The notes beneath the pieces were generated by a model. The model did no database searches. It was not told the DNA's origin and worked only from the letters and a program-made list of their open reading frames with translations. Source: an uncultured Sphingomonadaceae bacterium (GTDB lineage Bacteria > Pseudomonadota > Alphaproteobacteria > Sphingomonadales > Sphingomonadaceae). From it: DNA of 64,000 nt. The stretch is from contig CANLBM010000001.1 in NCBI GenBank assembly GCA_947488845.1, positions 248,001-312,000 on the forward strand, given 5' to 3'. Both the position numbers and the translations under genes were made by a program. Below, piece by piece: positions 8,163 through 20,206 of this stretch (its first letter is position 1; each line of letters starts with the position of its first letter).

Positions 8163-8446
8163 TAATCACGCGAAGGCGCTAAGGATGATTGTTATTGGCG
8201 ATACGCTGAAGATCCGGCTTGAACCGGCGTGCGCCGAAATTCCAAGACCTAGACAGACCATCGTCATTGCGAGGAGCGCAGCGACGCGGCAATCCAGGGC
8301 GTCTAGCTCCAATAATCAGCGCGTGCCGCCCTGGTTTGCCACGCTACGCTCGCAATGACGTCCCCGACACAAATTGTGCAGAACCTCGCCTTCACTTCCC
8401 CAATCGCCCTCCCCTTGGCGCCTTAGCGTCTTCGCGTGCAAAAATT
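8163..8446 (-). pseudogene. Second GxxExxY remnant module carrying a family B repeat
   Basis: The left end (8165-8262) has CACGCGAAGGCGCTAAGG followed by sequence matching the 3' end of the intact GxxExxY gene, including GCGCCGAAATTC. The right end (8398-8446) matches its 5' leader, ending CTTAGCGTCTTCGCGTG. The interior of the gene is gone and a family B element (8272-8360) lies in its place, as in the copy at 5551-5849. Confidence 0.7.
8272..8360. repeat. Dispersed palindromic repeat family B, copy 2
   Basis: Begins CGTCATTGCGAGGAGCGCAG and ends ACGCTCGCAATGACG, an inverted-repeat pair at the tips. It is nearly the same as 5664-5762, including the internal ATCAGCGCGTGCCGCCCTGG stretch. It lies inside the GxxExxY remnant. 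Confidence 0.85.
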
Positions 8447-8577
8447 TCACTCTTGTTGCATTTAGCATAAAATTGGCTGTTTAGCCCGCCATAGCAATTG
8501 ACCATTGCGGTCATTCAAACGGCTAACCTCGCAACCGCTCCAGCTTCGCACGGACAACTGCGCGATAGTCATGCCTA
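8447..8577 (-). pseudogene. Decayed 3' end of a second marR gene
   Basis: This stretch aligns with 6406-6500 downstream of and within the intact marR gene: TAGCATAAAATTGGC, then CAATTGACC, then CGCAACCGCTCCAGCTTCGC. On the minus strand the last codons read KLERLRG-stop, against KLDRLRD-stop in the intact gene. A jump then leads directly to a match for the internal MTIAQ codons, so the middle and N-terminus have been deleted. It lies in the same relation to its module end as the intact marR does to module 5950-6405. No gene is seen in the rest of 8134-8684. Confidence 0.6.
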
Positions 8578-8684
8578 TATATGAGGGTGACATTGCGTCA
8601 TCCTAAACGGGAATTGCCGTGACAGCGCTCCAGCGTCCCTCTTCATTCCAATAACTATTCTGACGTCGATATTACAAAGCTGCG

Positions 8685-9716
8685 CTAATTTCCTTTCCGC
8701 ATCTCGTCGCCAGCCAATGCTTCATCCAGCATATCGGTCAGCGTTTTCGCGCCGCCGCCGAAGGCTTGCCCTCTCCAGTCATAGCCGAGCCGGTCGAGGG
8801 TGAGCGCCAGGGCGAGGCCTTCGCTTTGCGTCCACCAGCCGCCGCGCAGGGCGAATCCGCTGATCGCATCGGGCATCGGCACCGCGCCGCCGTTGCGATG
8901 GATCAAATAGCTGAAGCCTGCCCATTGACCGGAGCCTTCGAGGCTGAGCCACAGGTCCTCGATCTCGCTCAGATGGGCGTCATCGCCGGCAAACCAGCGT
9001 GCGCGGCGGGACCGCATCAGTTCCCTCGCATGACGGGCCAAATTCCTTCCCTCTTCATCCGAAGGGGACGCCGCTGCCGCAAAGAAGAGTTCGATTTCGC
9101 GATCGACCGATGCGGAAAACTCCTGATTGTCGCGAAAGCGGTGCTGAATAGAATCGTCATTGAAATCTTCCGGCAGATCATGGCGCTGGCTGAGCAGCGA
9201 GACGCGCTGGCCATAGGTGGGCGACTGCACGACGTGCGATCCTTCGTGGAGCAGCACCGCCGTCATAAGGGCTTCCAGACCGAACACCCCCGGATCGACA
9301 CCCGTTGCCCGCCACACGCTGGGCAAAGACATGACGAAAAACGTCCTGTCGCCTTGCGAATGGGTGAAGGATGTCGGGCCAACCGGAATGTCGCGGCCAT
9401 CGGGCAGCGTTACCAGCTCTCCATGGGGTCGGGCGGCATAGGTGGCACCGTTTGCGCCCAGCCCGGTCATCGCATCCGTGCTGGCGAGCGTGCAATGTTC
9501 GTCGAAGAAAATTGCGTCGAGATCGTCAACCGCGCCGATTTTCGTAATATGGCGCGACGTAAAATGCCAGGCAGCCATACTCTGCTCGATCCTGGCCATG
9601 TCCTGATCCGAAACTCGGCAGGTCGGGCTAGCCGACACCGCGACAGGGCTATTTTGTCTGGCACAACCGGCAAGCAGCAGGTTCGCGGCGATAATGGCTA
9701 ATATTCTGATCGTCAT
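8685..9716 (-). CDS. Putative lipoprotein with HExxH metallopeptidase motif
   Basis: A 343-residue protein with a lipoprotein signal: a hydrophobic segment ends in the lipobox LLAGC, with the acylated cysteine at residue 18. An HEGSH motif sits in a helical context, LLHEGSHVVQ (about residue 156), as in gluzincin zinc peptidases. An ExxxxxDRE-type helix about 40 residues later could supply the third zinc ligand. The family was not recognised, so proteolytic activity is inference from the motif alone. It lies 24 bases behind a second lipoprotein gene on the same strand and is probably co-transcribed with it. Confidence 0.55.
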   Translation of the reverse strand: MTIRILAIIAANLLLAGCARQNSPVAVSASPTCRVSDQDMARIEQSMAAWHFTSRHITKIGAVDDLDAIFFDEHCTLASTDAMTGLGANGATYAARPHGELVTLPDGRDIPVGPTSFTHSQGDRTFFVMSLPSVWRATGVDPGVFGLEALMTAVLLHEGSHVVQSPTYGQRVSLLSQRHDLPEDFNDDSIQHRFRDNQEFSASVDREIELFFAAAASPSDEEGRNLARHARELMRSRRARWFAGDDAHLSEIEDLWLSLEGSGQWAGFSYLIHRNGGAVPMPDAISGFALRGGWWTQSEGLALALTLDRLGYDWRGQAFGGGAKTLTDMLDEALAGDEMRKGN

Positions 9717-9740
9717 GGTTTGACGCCTTTATGTGCGAAA

Positions 9741-10253
9741 CTACCCCGCCACCAGCACCACATAAGTGCTCTCGACCCAGCCGCTCTTGCACGGGCCGTC
9801 ATAATTGCGCTTGGCGCGTACCGGAGAGGATACGCCGCAATCTACAGAAGTGCCCGCATCATCTTCCCCTGCCACCGGATCGGTCGCCTTGTCATAGACA
9901 ATGCCAAGCCATTGCTGGTCGATACTGCGGGTACAGATATGGATGGTCTGGCCGGCAGAGAGGCTGTCGATCTTTTCTGCTGCATCAAAGGGCGCGCTCA
10001 GCACCGGCAGCGAGCCGCTGACATGGCGGCCGACTTCGCCGGTCGACTGGCAGGCGTCAAAACGCGGCCCGCCTTCGCCGATCCGTACCGGCTTGGCGGT
10101 CGGTCCGGTCTCGACTCGCTCGGTCCGGCCGGTCGGATTTTCCAGATTGGTGCTGCTTTCGGCCAGATCGTCGCTGACCTTGGAGGAGTCGGAGCAGCCG
10201 ATGGTGGCCAGACATAATAAAGAAACGGCGAGCAGGGTTCTGTTCATGGCCAT
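9741..10253 (-). CDS. SH3-like domain lipoprotein
   Basis: A 170-residue secreted protein with a signal peptide ending in a lipobox-like ATIGC (cysteine at residue 20) and a polar, Ser/Thr-rich linker to about residue 75. A bacterial SH3-type fold follows, recognisable from VLSAPFDAAEKIDSLSAGQ, then QWLGIVYD, and the closing CKSGWVESTYV. Such domains commonly bind peptidoglycan or protein partners. It is the first gene of an apparent pair with the HExxH lipoprotein. Either the ATG at 10253 or the one two codons later could be used. Confidence 0.6.
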   Translation of the reverse strand: MAMNRTLLAVSLLCLATIGCSDSSKVSDDLAESSTNLENPTGRTERVETGPTAKPVRIGEGGPRFDACQSTGEVGRHVSGSLPVLSAPFDAAEKIDSLSAGQTIHICTRSIDQQWLGIVYDKATDPVAGEDDAGTSVDCGVSSPVRAKRNYDGPCKSGWVESTYVVLVAG

Positions 10254-10343
10254 GGTTTAGCGCAAAAGCAGGGTCTTTGGGAAGCTGCGAATAATTTGAG
10301 GCGGCGGATGATGTGTGCCGGTGACTATTGAGCGCATATCCTG

Positions 10344-10448
10344 CCGTTCGTCCTGCGCCTATCGAAGGACGCCGGAGAGCGCAAAGATGCTTCGACAAGC
10401 TCAGCACGAACGGTAAATCGGAGGTTCCGACAGGTTCGGGACGAACGG
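10344..10448. repeat. Three copies of palindromic repeat family A
   Basis: Copies lie at 10344-10370 (forward), 10389-10413 (inverted) and 10425-10448 (inverted, more diverged). Each carries the TTCGTCCTG / TCGAAG core or its complement. The group fills the gap between the SH3-like lipoprotein gene and the thioesterase gene. Confidence 0.8.
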
Positions 10449-10464
10449 ATTGACGCCCGGGCCC

Positions 10465-10866
10465 TCACAGCACAATCTGGGTCTGGGTCACCACCGCCAC
10501 CAGCGTGCCGTCTTCCAGCGTGATCTTCGTCTGCCACACCGACTGCCGCCGGCCCACCTTGAACGGCGTGGCCTCGCCATAGACGATGCTGCCCTCGGGC
10601 GCGGCGTTGAGGAAATTGGTCTTGCTTTCCGATGTGGTGGTGCCGCTCGATCCCTCGGGCAGATTGGCGAAGCCGCCAAAGGCGCCGAGCACATCGGCAA
10701 AGGTCATCACCGCGCCGCCATGGATGCTCGGGCTGCCGCGCCCGTTACCGGCGGTGCAGATTTCCGGCCGCACCAGCATCTCGCCGCGCACGCTGTCCTT
10801 GTCGATCGCGGTAATGGTTATCCCCATGGTCTTGGCAAAGGGGACGATATCGGCCGGATTCGTCAT
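10465..10866 (-). CDS. PaaI-like hotdog thioesterase
   Basis: A 133-residue hotdog-fold protein of the PaaI family. Members hydrolyse acyl-CoA thioesters in the cytoplasm and usually act as tetramers. The diagnostic helix region appears as SIHGGAVMTFADVLGAFG (about residues 48-65), with the HGG turn. The ATG at 10866 was chosen because AAGGGA lies 8 bases upstream and homologues start near this point; the frame stays open for 26 more codons. It is divergent from gyrB. The acyl substrate cannot be read. Confidence 0.85.
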   Translation of the reverse strand: MTNPADIVPFAKTMGITITAIDKDSVRGEMLVRPEICTAGNGRGSPSIHGGAVMTFADVLGAFGGFANLPEGSSGTTTSESKTNFLNAAPEGSIVYGEATPFKVGRRQSVWQTKITLEDGTLVAVVTQTQIVL

Positions 10867-11064
10867 GACTTGATTCCCTTTCGATCTATTTGGCGCAAAA
10901 ACGCCGATAAAAGCGATGTTTTGCACAAAGGCGCGACCGTACAAAGCGCTTTTGGCCGATGGGTTGAAGGCGCTCGCCTGCCGCTTGTTTTTACCCCCTA
11001 TCCATTTTGATAATCACGGCTTTGCGCGAGAATCGGGTCTGCAAAGCGAAACCAATATAAATAG

Positions 11065-13659
<2,595 letters not shown>

Positions 13660-13776
13660 CATCTGCTGACGCTAGGCCTTTAGGCCATATGGTGAAAGCT
13701 CATCCCGTCGGTTAAATGTCTGCTGCAATGATGGCGAGACAAACATGAAGCGTAACCCCGGAAACGAGCAGGGTCT

Positions 13777-14130
13777 ATGAGCCGCGTCATCGTCTGGTAT
13801 GACGGCGCCTGTCCGCTGTGCATCCGGGAAATCGCCCTGATGCGCAAGCTGGACCGGCGCGAGGCTATCACCTTCGTCGACATATCAACGCCCGTTGCAT
13901 CCTGCCCGCTCGACCGGCAATTGATGCTCGACCGCTTTCACGCTTCGGAAGACGGACATATATTATCCGGCGCCGCGGCATTTGCCGCTATGTGGCGCGC
14001 GATTCCCGTCTTGCGGCCGATCGGCCAGTTCGCCCGCATTCCGGGCGTGCTGCCGGTCCTTGAAGCGCTGTACAACCAGTTCCTCAAGATCCGCCCGCAT
14101 ATCCAGAAGCGATTCAAGCTGATCGACTAG
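13777..14130 (+). CDS. DCC-family (DUF393) thiol-disulfide oxidoreductase-like protein
   Basis: A 117-residue DUF393/DCC-family protein. The motif DGACPLC (residues 9-15, Cys12 and Cys15) follows an initial beta strand as in a thioredoxin-like fold. Conserved aliphatic and tryptophan-rich segments (AAMWRAIPVLRP) follow. The family's redox role is proposed rather than proven. It stands alone behind gyrB and converges with an SDR gene. Confidence 0.85.
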   Translation: MSRVIVWYDGACPLCIREIALMRKLDRREAITFVDISTPVASCPLDRQLMLDRFHASEDGHILSGAAAFAAMWRAIPVLRPIGQFARIPGVLPVLEALYNQFLKIRPHIQKRFKLID

Positions 14131-14132
14131 AG

Positions 14133-14924
14133 TCAGGAAGCGGCGGCAACAGCCCCCATCATCAGTTCCTGATCCTTGCGAGTCGGATTACCGCGCAAGC
14201 ACAGCCCGCCATTGACCTGCAAATTCTCGCCGGTCATGAAACATTCGTCACTGGCAAGAAATACGGCAGCGGCGGCGATATCTTCGCTCGTTCCAATGCG
14301 GCCAAGCGGATAGCGTGCTTCAAAAGATTCAACCAGTCCCGGCACCTGGTCGACACCCGCCGTCATTGGCGTCCGCGTGAGACCGGGAGAAATGCTGTTG
14401 GCCCTGATCCCGCGATCACCAAATTCATGGGCAACGCAGCGGATGATATGATCGGTGGCCGCTTTTGTCCCCATATAGGCCGCGTGATCGTTGAGCATGA
14501 TCGTCGCGGTAGCCGAACTGATCTGGATGATTGATCCGCCGTGATCCATCGCCTTGATCATTTCCTGATAGAATTGGAACGGTCCGACCAGCTGCAACGC
14601 TGACATCGTTTCCAGCTCTTCCTTGGTGTTTTCCAGGAAGGGCTTGAGGAAGCCCAGACCGGTAGCATTGATCGCTATATCTACGCCGCCCATCTTGCTC
14701 TTGGCTGCTTCGGCAAGAGCCTTGATATCGGCTTCACTGGTAAGATCGCAAAGCGCATAATGGCCGCCAAGTTCTTCGGCGAAGCGTTTCAGTTCGTCTT
14801 CCTTGCGCCCTGCAACCAGCACGTCAGCACCTTCATCGCGCATGCGCTTGGCAATCACCTGCCCCATATTGCCTTGACCGGCAGCACCGAGAATTACTGC
14901 TTTTTTACCTTCGAGACGTCCCAT
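14133..14924 (-). CDS. Short-chain dehydrogenase/reductase (SDR)
   Basis: A 263-residue classical SDR: an NAD(P)-dependent alcohol/ketone oxidoreductase, probably cytoplasmic. The glycine-rich cofactor loop is GAAGQGNMG (13-21). Catalytic Ser137, Tyr150 and Lys154 are present (YMGTK). The usual NNAG motif is NATG at 87-90. The C-terminus has a short extension of about 20 residues. AAGGAG lies 10 bases before the ATG. It is the last gene before two TonB receptors on the same strand, in a block rich in hydroxysteroid-type SDRs. A hydroxysteroid or hydroxyacyl substrate is plausible but not shown. Confidence 0.85.
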   Translation of the reverse strand: MGRLEGKKAVILGAAGQGNMGQVIAKRMRDEGADVLVAGRKEDELKRFAEELGGHYALCDLTSEADIKALAEAAKSKMGGVDIAINATGLGFLKPFLENTKEELETMSALQLVGPFQFYQEMIKAMDHGGSIIQISSATATIMLNDHAAYMGTKAATDHIIRCVAHEFGDRGIRANSISPGLTRTPMTAGVDQVPGLVESFEARYPLGRIGTSEDIAAAAVFLASDECFMTGENLQVNGGLCLRGNPTRKDQELMMGAVAAAS

Positions 14925-15012
14925 GAAATCCGCTCCTTTTATAGATTTTCAGCGTCTTCTAACGTTCCACCGGTGACCGATGCCACTCTCATTATGGCTA
15001 TCCACCGTCACC

Positions 15013-15047
15013 CAAAGAAAGGCCGGGATCAGCAAGCTGCCCCGGCC
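15013..15047 (-). terminator. Terminator of TonB receptor 1
   Basis: On the minus strand GGCCGGGG (15040-15047) pairs with CCCGGCC (15021-15027), followed by TTTCTTT. It lies 24 bases behind the receptor's stop codon. The same hairpin recurs behind the second receptor, so it was part of the duplicated unit. Confidence 0.75.
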
Positions 15048-15070
15048 AGTTCAGATCAACGAGAGATTGA

Positions 15071-17533
15071 TCAGAATTTGAATGCGGCTTCGACAAAGAC
15101 TTGACGGCCACGGTTTTGGGTCCAAACTTCATCATCACCCACTCCTGGTTCGAGGAACGGACGACCTGCGCTGGTGTTGACCCAGATTTTGTCGGTCAGG
15201 TTGACGCCAACCAGCGACAATTTCCATTTCCCGTCCGGATCGCCAACCGAGATCGAACCGTCAATCGATACATAGCTGTCCTGTCTGTAGTCGTTGGCGG
15301 AATCTTCGTTGGTGAAGTAGGATCCGCTATATTGCATATTGCCGTTTAAACCCAGTTCCAGTGCATCACCCATCGGTACGGTCCAGTCAAATGCAGCATT
15401 TGCCGCAAATTTTGGCGCCCGCGCCGCGGACCGTCCGTTAATGTCTTCACCCGACGTCGTTACAAAGGGAGCAGTAAATTCTGCATCCGTATAAGCGATC
15501 GAACCGGAAAGGTTCAGCCCCTCGACCGGCGTACGCCATCCCCATTCAACATCCACACCCTGCGTGGTAAGCTGGCCGGCGTTAAAGGTCTGGAACTGGA
15601 CCGCTGCGGCATCGAAATTCTGTACCTGAAGATCATCAAATACATAATAGAAGACCGAAGTGTTCAGCGTGATGGTGCGGTCAGCAAACTGTGCCTTGAC
15701 ACCGACTTCACCGCCCAGTCCCGTTTCGGAATCAAATTTCAATGCATCTGCAACGCCCTGGCGGACAGCCGGGTCCGGATCGTTAAATCCGAGCAGGCTG
15801 TTGGATGGCAACGCACTATTGTCAATGCCGCCCGATTTGAAGCCGGTCTTGAAAGAAGCATAGACGTTTATATCCGGCGTAGCCTGAAATTTGATTGATG
15901 CTTCCGGCGAGAAATTGGAGTCAGAAAATTCAATCGGTCCCGAGAAGAAGCCGCTGCTGATAAAGGCTGGTGTCGCAGAAAGGAATGAATGGACATAAGG
16001 AACGCTGATTGTCGAAATCTTGCTTTCGTCGGTCCAACGCACGCCACCGGACAGCTGCAACCGGTCGGTCAAATCCAGAGTCGCGCTGGCAAAGAACGAT
16101 AGCGCTTCGGTTTTGGTATTCTGCTTTTTATACCAGTCATAGGTAAAGTCGGTGACCGGATCAGGCGCTACGAACGAGATGTTCACACCCTGTTGCGATG
16201 TGTTGAAATCGATATCGCGGGTTTCGTAGAATGCACCCAGCATGAAATTGAACATACCGTCAAAATCACTCGTGATGCGCAATTCCTGAGTATATTGCTC
16301 GGTCTTGTTTACCGGGTCACTGCAACCTGCGTTACCGGCAACGCCAGGCGCAAGCTGACCGGTATAGGCATAACAATCGGTGTCGACCGCATCGAGGCTG
16401 AGATAGCCGGATACCGACGACAATGTCAGCGTCTCGTTCAGTTCAAGGTCCCACTTCAACCGGCCAAAGAAAATATCCGTTTTGCCGAAGGGCGTGCCAT
16501 TTTCGAACTTCGTATTATCAGCCCCGGAGCCGGTTGGAGCATTGCTGACCAATGCCGCAGCGCCGTCTGACATGCCATAAAGACCGTCGGTGGCGTTACA
16601 ATCCGCGTTGGACGGGATGACGAGGCCGCCTTGCAGCAAATATACCGGATCGGCGACGCCATTTGCACCACAACTGATGTCTGTATGGGAATCAGCACCA
16701 TCGCTTCTGTTTCTGACGTAATTCAGTTTCAGATTTGCGTTGAAATTGTCAACCGGATCCCATTGCAGGGTTGCACGACCGATAAAATTGCTCAGGCCGC
16801 GGCTGTCTCTGAAACTGCCATCCGGATTGAACGCCGGTGTACCGGGTTGGACTTTCACATAATCTTCGATATCCTGATATTGTCCCGCTACCCGAATGCC
16901 GAGCGTGTCTGACAGCGGTCCGGAGATATGCCCACCAACGGTGTAGCCCTTTTCTTCAAACTCATAGGAAGCCTTGCCAGCCATTTCCCATTCCCGGGTC
17001 GGGTTGGCGGAACGAATGGCAAAAACACCAGCGGAAGCACTTTTACCAAAGAACAGCGATTGCGGTCCTTTGAGAATATCGATCTGCTCCACGTCAAAAA
17101 ATCCGGCCTGGACGATCCGCATGGTGCTGACCTGAACGCCGTCAAAATCAAATGCCACGGCAGAGTCAAATGACGCGGAGATATTGGAAGAACCAACGCC
17201 TCTCAAGCTGATCTGGCCACCGGAACCGGAACCACCGACCTGGACGTTGAGAGCTGGAACGCGGCTCACGACATCGGCGATTTCATTAACCTGATATTTT
17301 TCCAGTGTAGCACTACCGATCGCGGTCACTGTCACTGGCACCTCCTGCAAGGATTCAGTCTGCTTACGGGCAATGACGGTAATGACATTGCTATCATCAT
17401 ATTCGACACCGTCCTGCGCATAGGCTGGAGCTGCGATACCGGCGAAAGCCAGACTCGCTGCCGTACCCAACAGCAGTCCCCGAACAGAATTGCGGGGCAA
17501 CATTTTATCAAGACGTGTTGAATATGTATTCAT
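15071..17533 (-). CDS. TonB-dependent outer membrane receptor 1
   Basis: An 820-residue outer-membrane receptor that takes up a large or poorly soluble substrate using TonB-ExbBD energy. A signal peptide (about residues 1-39, ending APAYAQ) leads to a TonB box region (VITVIARK), the plug domain (VPVTVTAIG to about ILKGPQSLFFGKSASAG) and a 22-strand barrel ending in the C-terminal aromatic FVEAAFKF. GGAGG lies 6 bases ahead of the ATG at 17533. It is more than 80 percent identical by eye to the neighbour at 17746-20206. Receptors of this sphingomonad subfamily are common beside aromatic and steroid catabolic genes, so a steroid-like ligand is proposed by context. Confidence 0.93.
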   Translation of the reverse strand: MNTYSTRLDKMLPRNSVRGLLLGTAASLAFAGIAAPAYAQDGVEYDDSNVITVIARKQTESLQEVPVTVTAIGSATLEKYQVNEIADVVSRVPALNVQVGGSGSGGQISLRGVGSSNISASFDSAVAFDFDGVQVSTMRIVQAGFFDVEQIDILKGPQSLFFGKSASAGVFAIRSANPTREWEMAGKASYEFEEKGYTVGGHISGPLSDTLGIRVAGQYQDIEDYVKVQPGTPAFNPDGSFRDSRGLSNFIGRATLQWDPVDNFNANLKLNYVRNRSDGADSHTDISCGANGVADPVYLLQGGLVIPSNADCNATDGLYGMSDGAAALVSNAPTGSGADNTKFENGTPFGKTDIFFGRLKWDLELNETLTLSSVSGYLSLDAVDTDCYAYTGQLAPGVAGNAGCSDPVNKTEQYTQELRITSDFDGMFNFMLGAFYETRDIDFNTSQQGVNISFVAPDPVTDFTYDWYKKQNTKTEALSFFASATLDLTDRLQLSGGVRWTDESKISTISVPYVHSFLSATPAFISSGFFSGPIEFSDSNFSPEASIKFQATPDINVYASFKTGFKSGGIDNSALPSNSLLGFNDPDPAVRQGVADALKFDSETGLGGEVGVKAQFADRTITLNTSVFYYVFDDLQVQNFDAAAVQFQTFNAGQLTTQGVDVEWGWRTPVEGLNLSGSIAYTDAEFTAPFVTTSGEDINGRSAARAPKFAANAAFDWTVPMGDALELGLNGNMQYSGSYFTNEDSANDYRQDSYVSIDGSISVGDPDGKWKLSLVGVNLTDKIWVNTSAGRPFLEPGVGDDEVWTQNRGRQVFVEAAFKF

Positions 17534-17692
17534 TAAAACCTCCAAAAAAAATACCTTAGCTATGAACCTGAGGTACATCCAAAATTGACAGCTTTTTCCT
17601 TGCCGCCTTATTTCCCAGCGATTAGCAGGTCCGTTAGCCTCTACTACTGTCACTTTCGCTATTCGGTACGTGCCCGTATTACCAAAAATGAC

Positions 17693-17722
17693 AGGCCGGG
17701 ATCAGCTTACGCTGCCCCGGCC
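17693..17722 (-). terminator. Terminator of TonB receptor 2
   Basis: The hairpin GGCCGGGG (17715-17722) with CCCGGCC (17694-17700) is nearly the same as that behind receptor 1, including the loop, but the T run is weaker. It separates the two receptor genes together with about 160 bases of presumed promoter sequence for receptor 1. Confidence 0.65.
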
Positions 17723-17745
17723 CAATATGTTCAACGGGAAGTTGA

Positions 17746-20206
17746 TCAGAACTTGAAAGCGGCTTCCACAAATACCTGACGGCCACGATTTTGCGTGACC
17801 ACGAGATCGTCGCCAACACCTGGCTCAAGGAACGGACGGCCGCCGATGGTATTGATCCAGATTTCATCGGTCAGGTTCACACCAACGAGTGACAATTTCC
17901 ATTTGCCGTCAGGATCACCAACGGAAATCGAACCATCGATAGAAACATAGCTGTCCTGTTTCAGATCCGCTGCGGAATCTTCATTGGTGAAATAGGATCC
18001 GCTATATTGCACGTTACCGTTCAAGCCCAGTTCGAAGGCATCCGACATCGGTATCGACCAATCGAAGGCGGCATTGGCGGCGAATTTAGGCGCGCGCGCT
18101 GCTCTCCGGCCATCGATATCCTCACCCGAGGTAGTCACAAACGGTGCGGTGAATTTGGCATCCGTATAGGCGAGCGAACCAGAAAGATTCAGCCCCTCGA
18201 CCGGCGTACGCCATCCCCATTCAACATCGACACCCTTGCTGGTCAACTGGCTGGCGTTGAAGGTCTGGAACTGCACCGTCGCGGCGTCGAAATTCTGAAC
18301 CTGCAGATCGTCGAACACGTAATAGAACACCGAAGTATTCAATGTTACTGTCCGGTCTGCGAACTGCGCCTTGACGCCAACTTCTCCGCCCAGGCCGGTT
18401 TCGGATTTGAATTTCAGCGCATCGGCAACTGCCTGACGGACGGCCGGATCCGGATCGTTGAAGCCCAGCAAACTGTTCGATGGCAGCGCACTATTATCGA
18501 TGCCACCCGATTTGAAGCCTGTCTTGAAGGCACCATAGATATTGATATCCGGGGTGGCCTGATATTTCAGAGAGACTTCCGGCGAGAAATTGGAGTCCTT
18601 AAATACAATCGGACCCGAGAAGAAGCCGCTGTTTATAAATGCCGGCGTCGCGGACAGGAATGCATGAACATAGGGAACACTGATTCTCGACACTTTCTTT
18701 TCGTCGGTCCAGCGAACGCCGCCCGACAGTTCCAGCTGCTCCGTCAGATCCAGTGTAGCACTGGCAAAAAACGATAGCGCCTCGGTTTTGGTATTCTGCT
18801 TCTTGAACCAGTCGTAAGTGTTTCCGGTTACCGGATCGGGTCCCACGAAAGAGATGTTCACGCCCTGTTGCGAGGTGTTGAAATCAATATCGCGATCTTC
18901 GTAAAAAGCACCGACCATGAAATTGAACATGCCGTCAAAATCGCTGGCGATACGCAGTTCCTGACTGAATTGCTCGGTCTTGTTCTGCGGGTCACTACAA
19001 CCCGCGCCTGCCGGCACGGTTGGAGAAAACTGTCCCACATAACCGTAGCAATCCGTATCCACGGCATCCAGACTGAGATAGCCGGACACCGACGACAATG
19101 TCAGCGTATCGGAAAGATCCAGATCCCATTTCAACCGTCCGAAGAAGATGTCCGTTTCACCGAATGGAATGCCATTTTGAAACCGCGGATTGCCAGCTGA
19201 ACCGTCGGGGACTTTGGTGGTCAAAGCAGCCGCTCCATCCGTATGATGGTACAGACCGTCGCTGTCGTTACAATCAGCGTTTGAAGGAATGACCAGGCCA
19301 CCTGACAACAGATAAACCGAGTCCGCCACACCGTTTGCGCCGCAATTGATGTCGGAATGGCCGACAGCGCCATCATTTTTGTTCTTGACATAGTTAAGTT
19401 TCAAATTGGCGCTGAAATTATCGGCAGGATCCCACTGGAGGGTGACACGACCGAAGAAATTCTTGAGGCCTCTTGAATCCCTGATACTACCATCCGGATT
19501 GAAAGCCGCCGTTCCAGGCGCCAGCTTCACATAATCTTCGATGTCCTGATATTGTGCTGCTACACGAACACCAAGCGTGTCACTGATCGGGCCGGAAATA
19601 TGGCCACCGATAGTGTAGGCTTTTTCTTCAAATTCGTAGGAAGCCTTGCCAGCCATTTCCCATTCCTGGGTCGGGTTGGCCGATCGAATGGCAAACACGC
19701 CAGCCGAGGCACTCTTGCCGAAAAACAGGGATTGCGGACCCTTGAGAACATCAATCTGCTGAACGTCAAAGAAGCCTGCCTGAACCATCCGCATCGTGCT
19801 GACCTGGACACCGTCGAAATCGAACGCGACGGCAGAGTCAAATGATGCAGAAATATTGGATGAACCAACGCCACGCAGACTGATCTGTCCACCCGAGCCG
19901 GAACCGCCGACCTGAACATTGAGTGCAGGGACGCGGCTGACGACATCGGCAATTTCATTGACCTGATATTTTTCCAGCGTGTCTCCACCGATCGCGGTCA
20001 CGGTCACGGGGACCTCCTGCAAGGATTCAGTCTGCTTTCGCGCAATAACTGTGATTATAGCGGATTCATCGATTTCGTCGGAATCTTGAGCCGATGCAGG
20101 TGAGGCAAAGCCCGCGAATGCCAAGCTAGCGACGGACCCCCAACAAGAGGGATCTAGCGGTCTTACTTTTCAAGGCGGATTTGTTGCGTGAAGAATGTCT
20201 GGTCAT
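17746..20206 (-). pseudogene. TonB-dependent outer membrane receptor 2, frameshifted in the signal peptide
   Basis: Plug and barrel are complete and closely match receptor 1 from VITVIARK to FVEAAFKF. The natural start is the ATG at 20206, with GGAGAGAG close ahead. From there the frame encodes MTRHSSRNKSALKS and ARSLLLG, then meets a run of five C (five G on the coding strand, 20137-20141) and stops four codons later. Removing one base joins it to SVASLAFAGFASPASAQ, an exact counterpart of receptor 1's signal peptide. The gene is thus off by one base: a sequencing error, a recent null mutation or a slippage-controlled switch. An internal restart would lack a full signal peptide. Confidence 0.85.
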
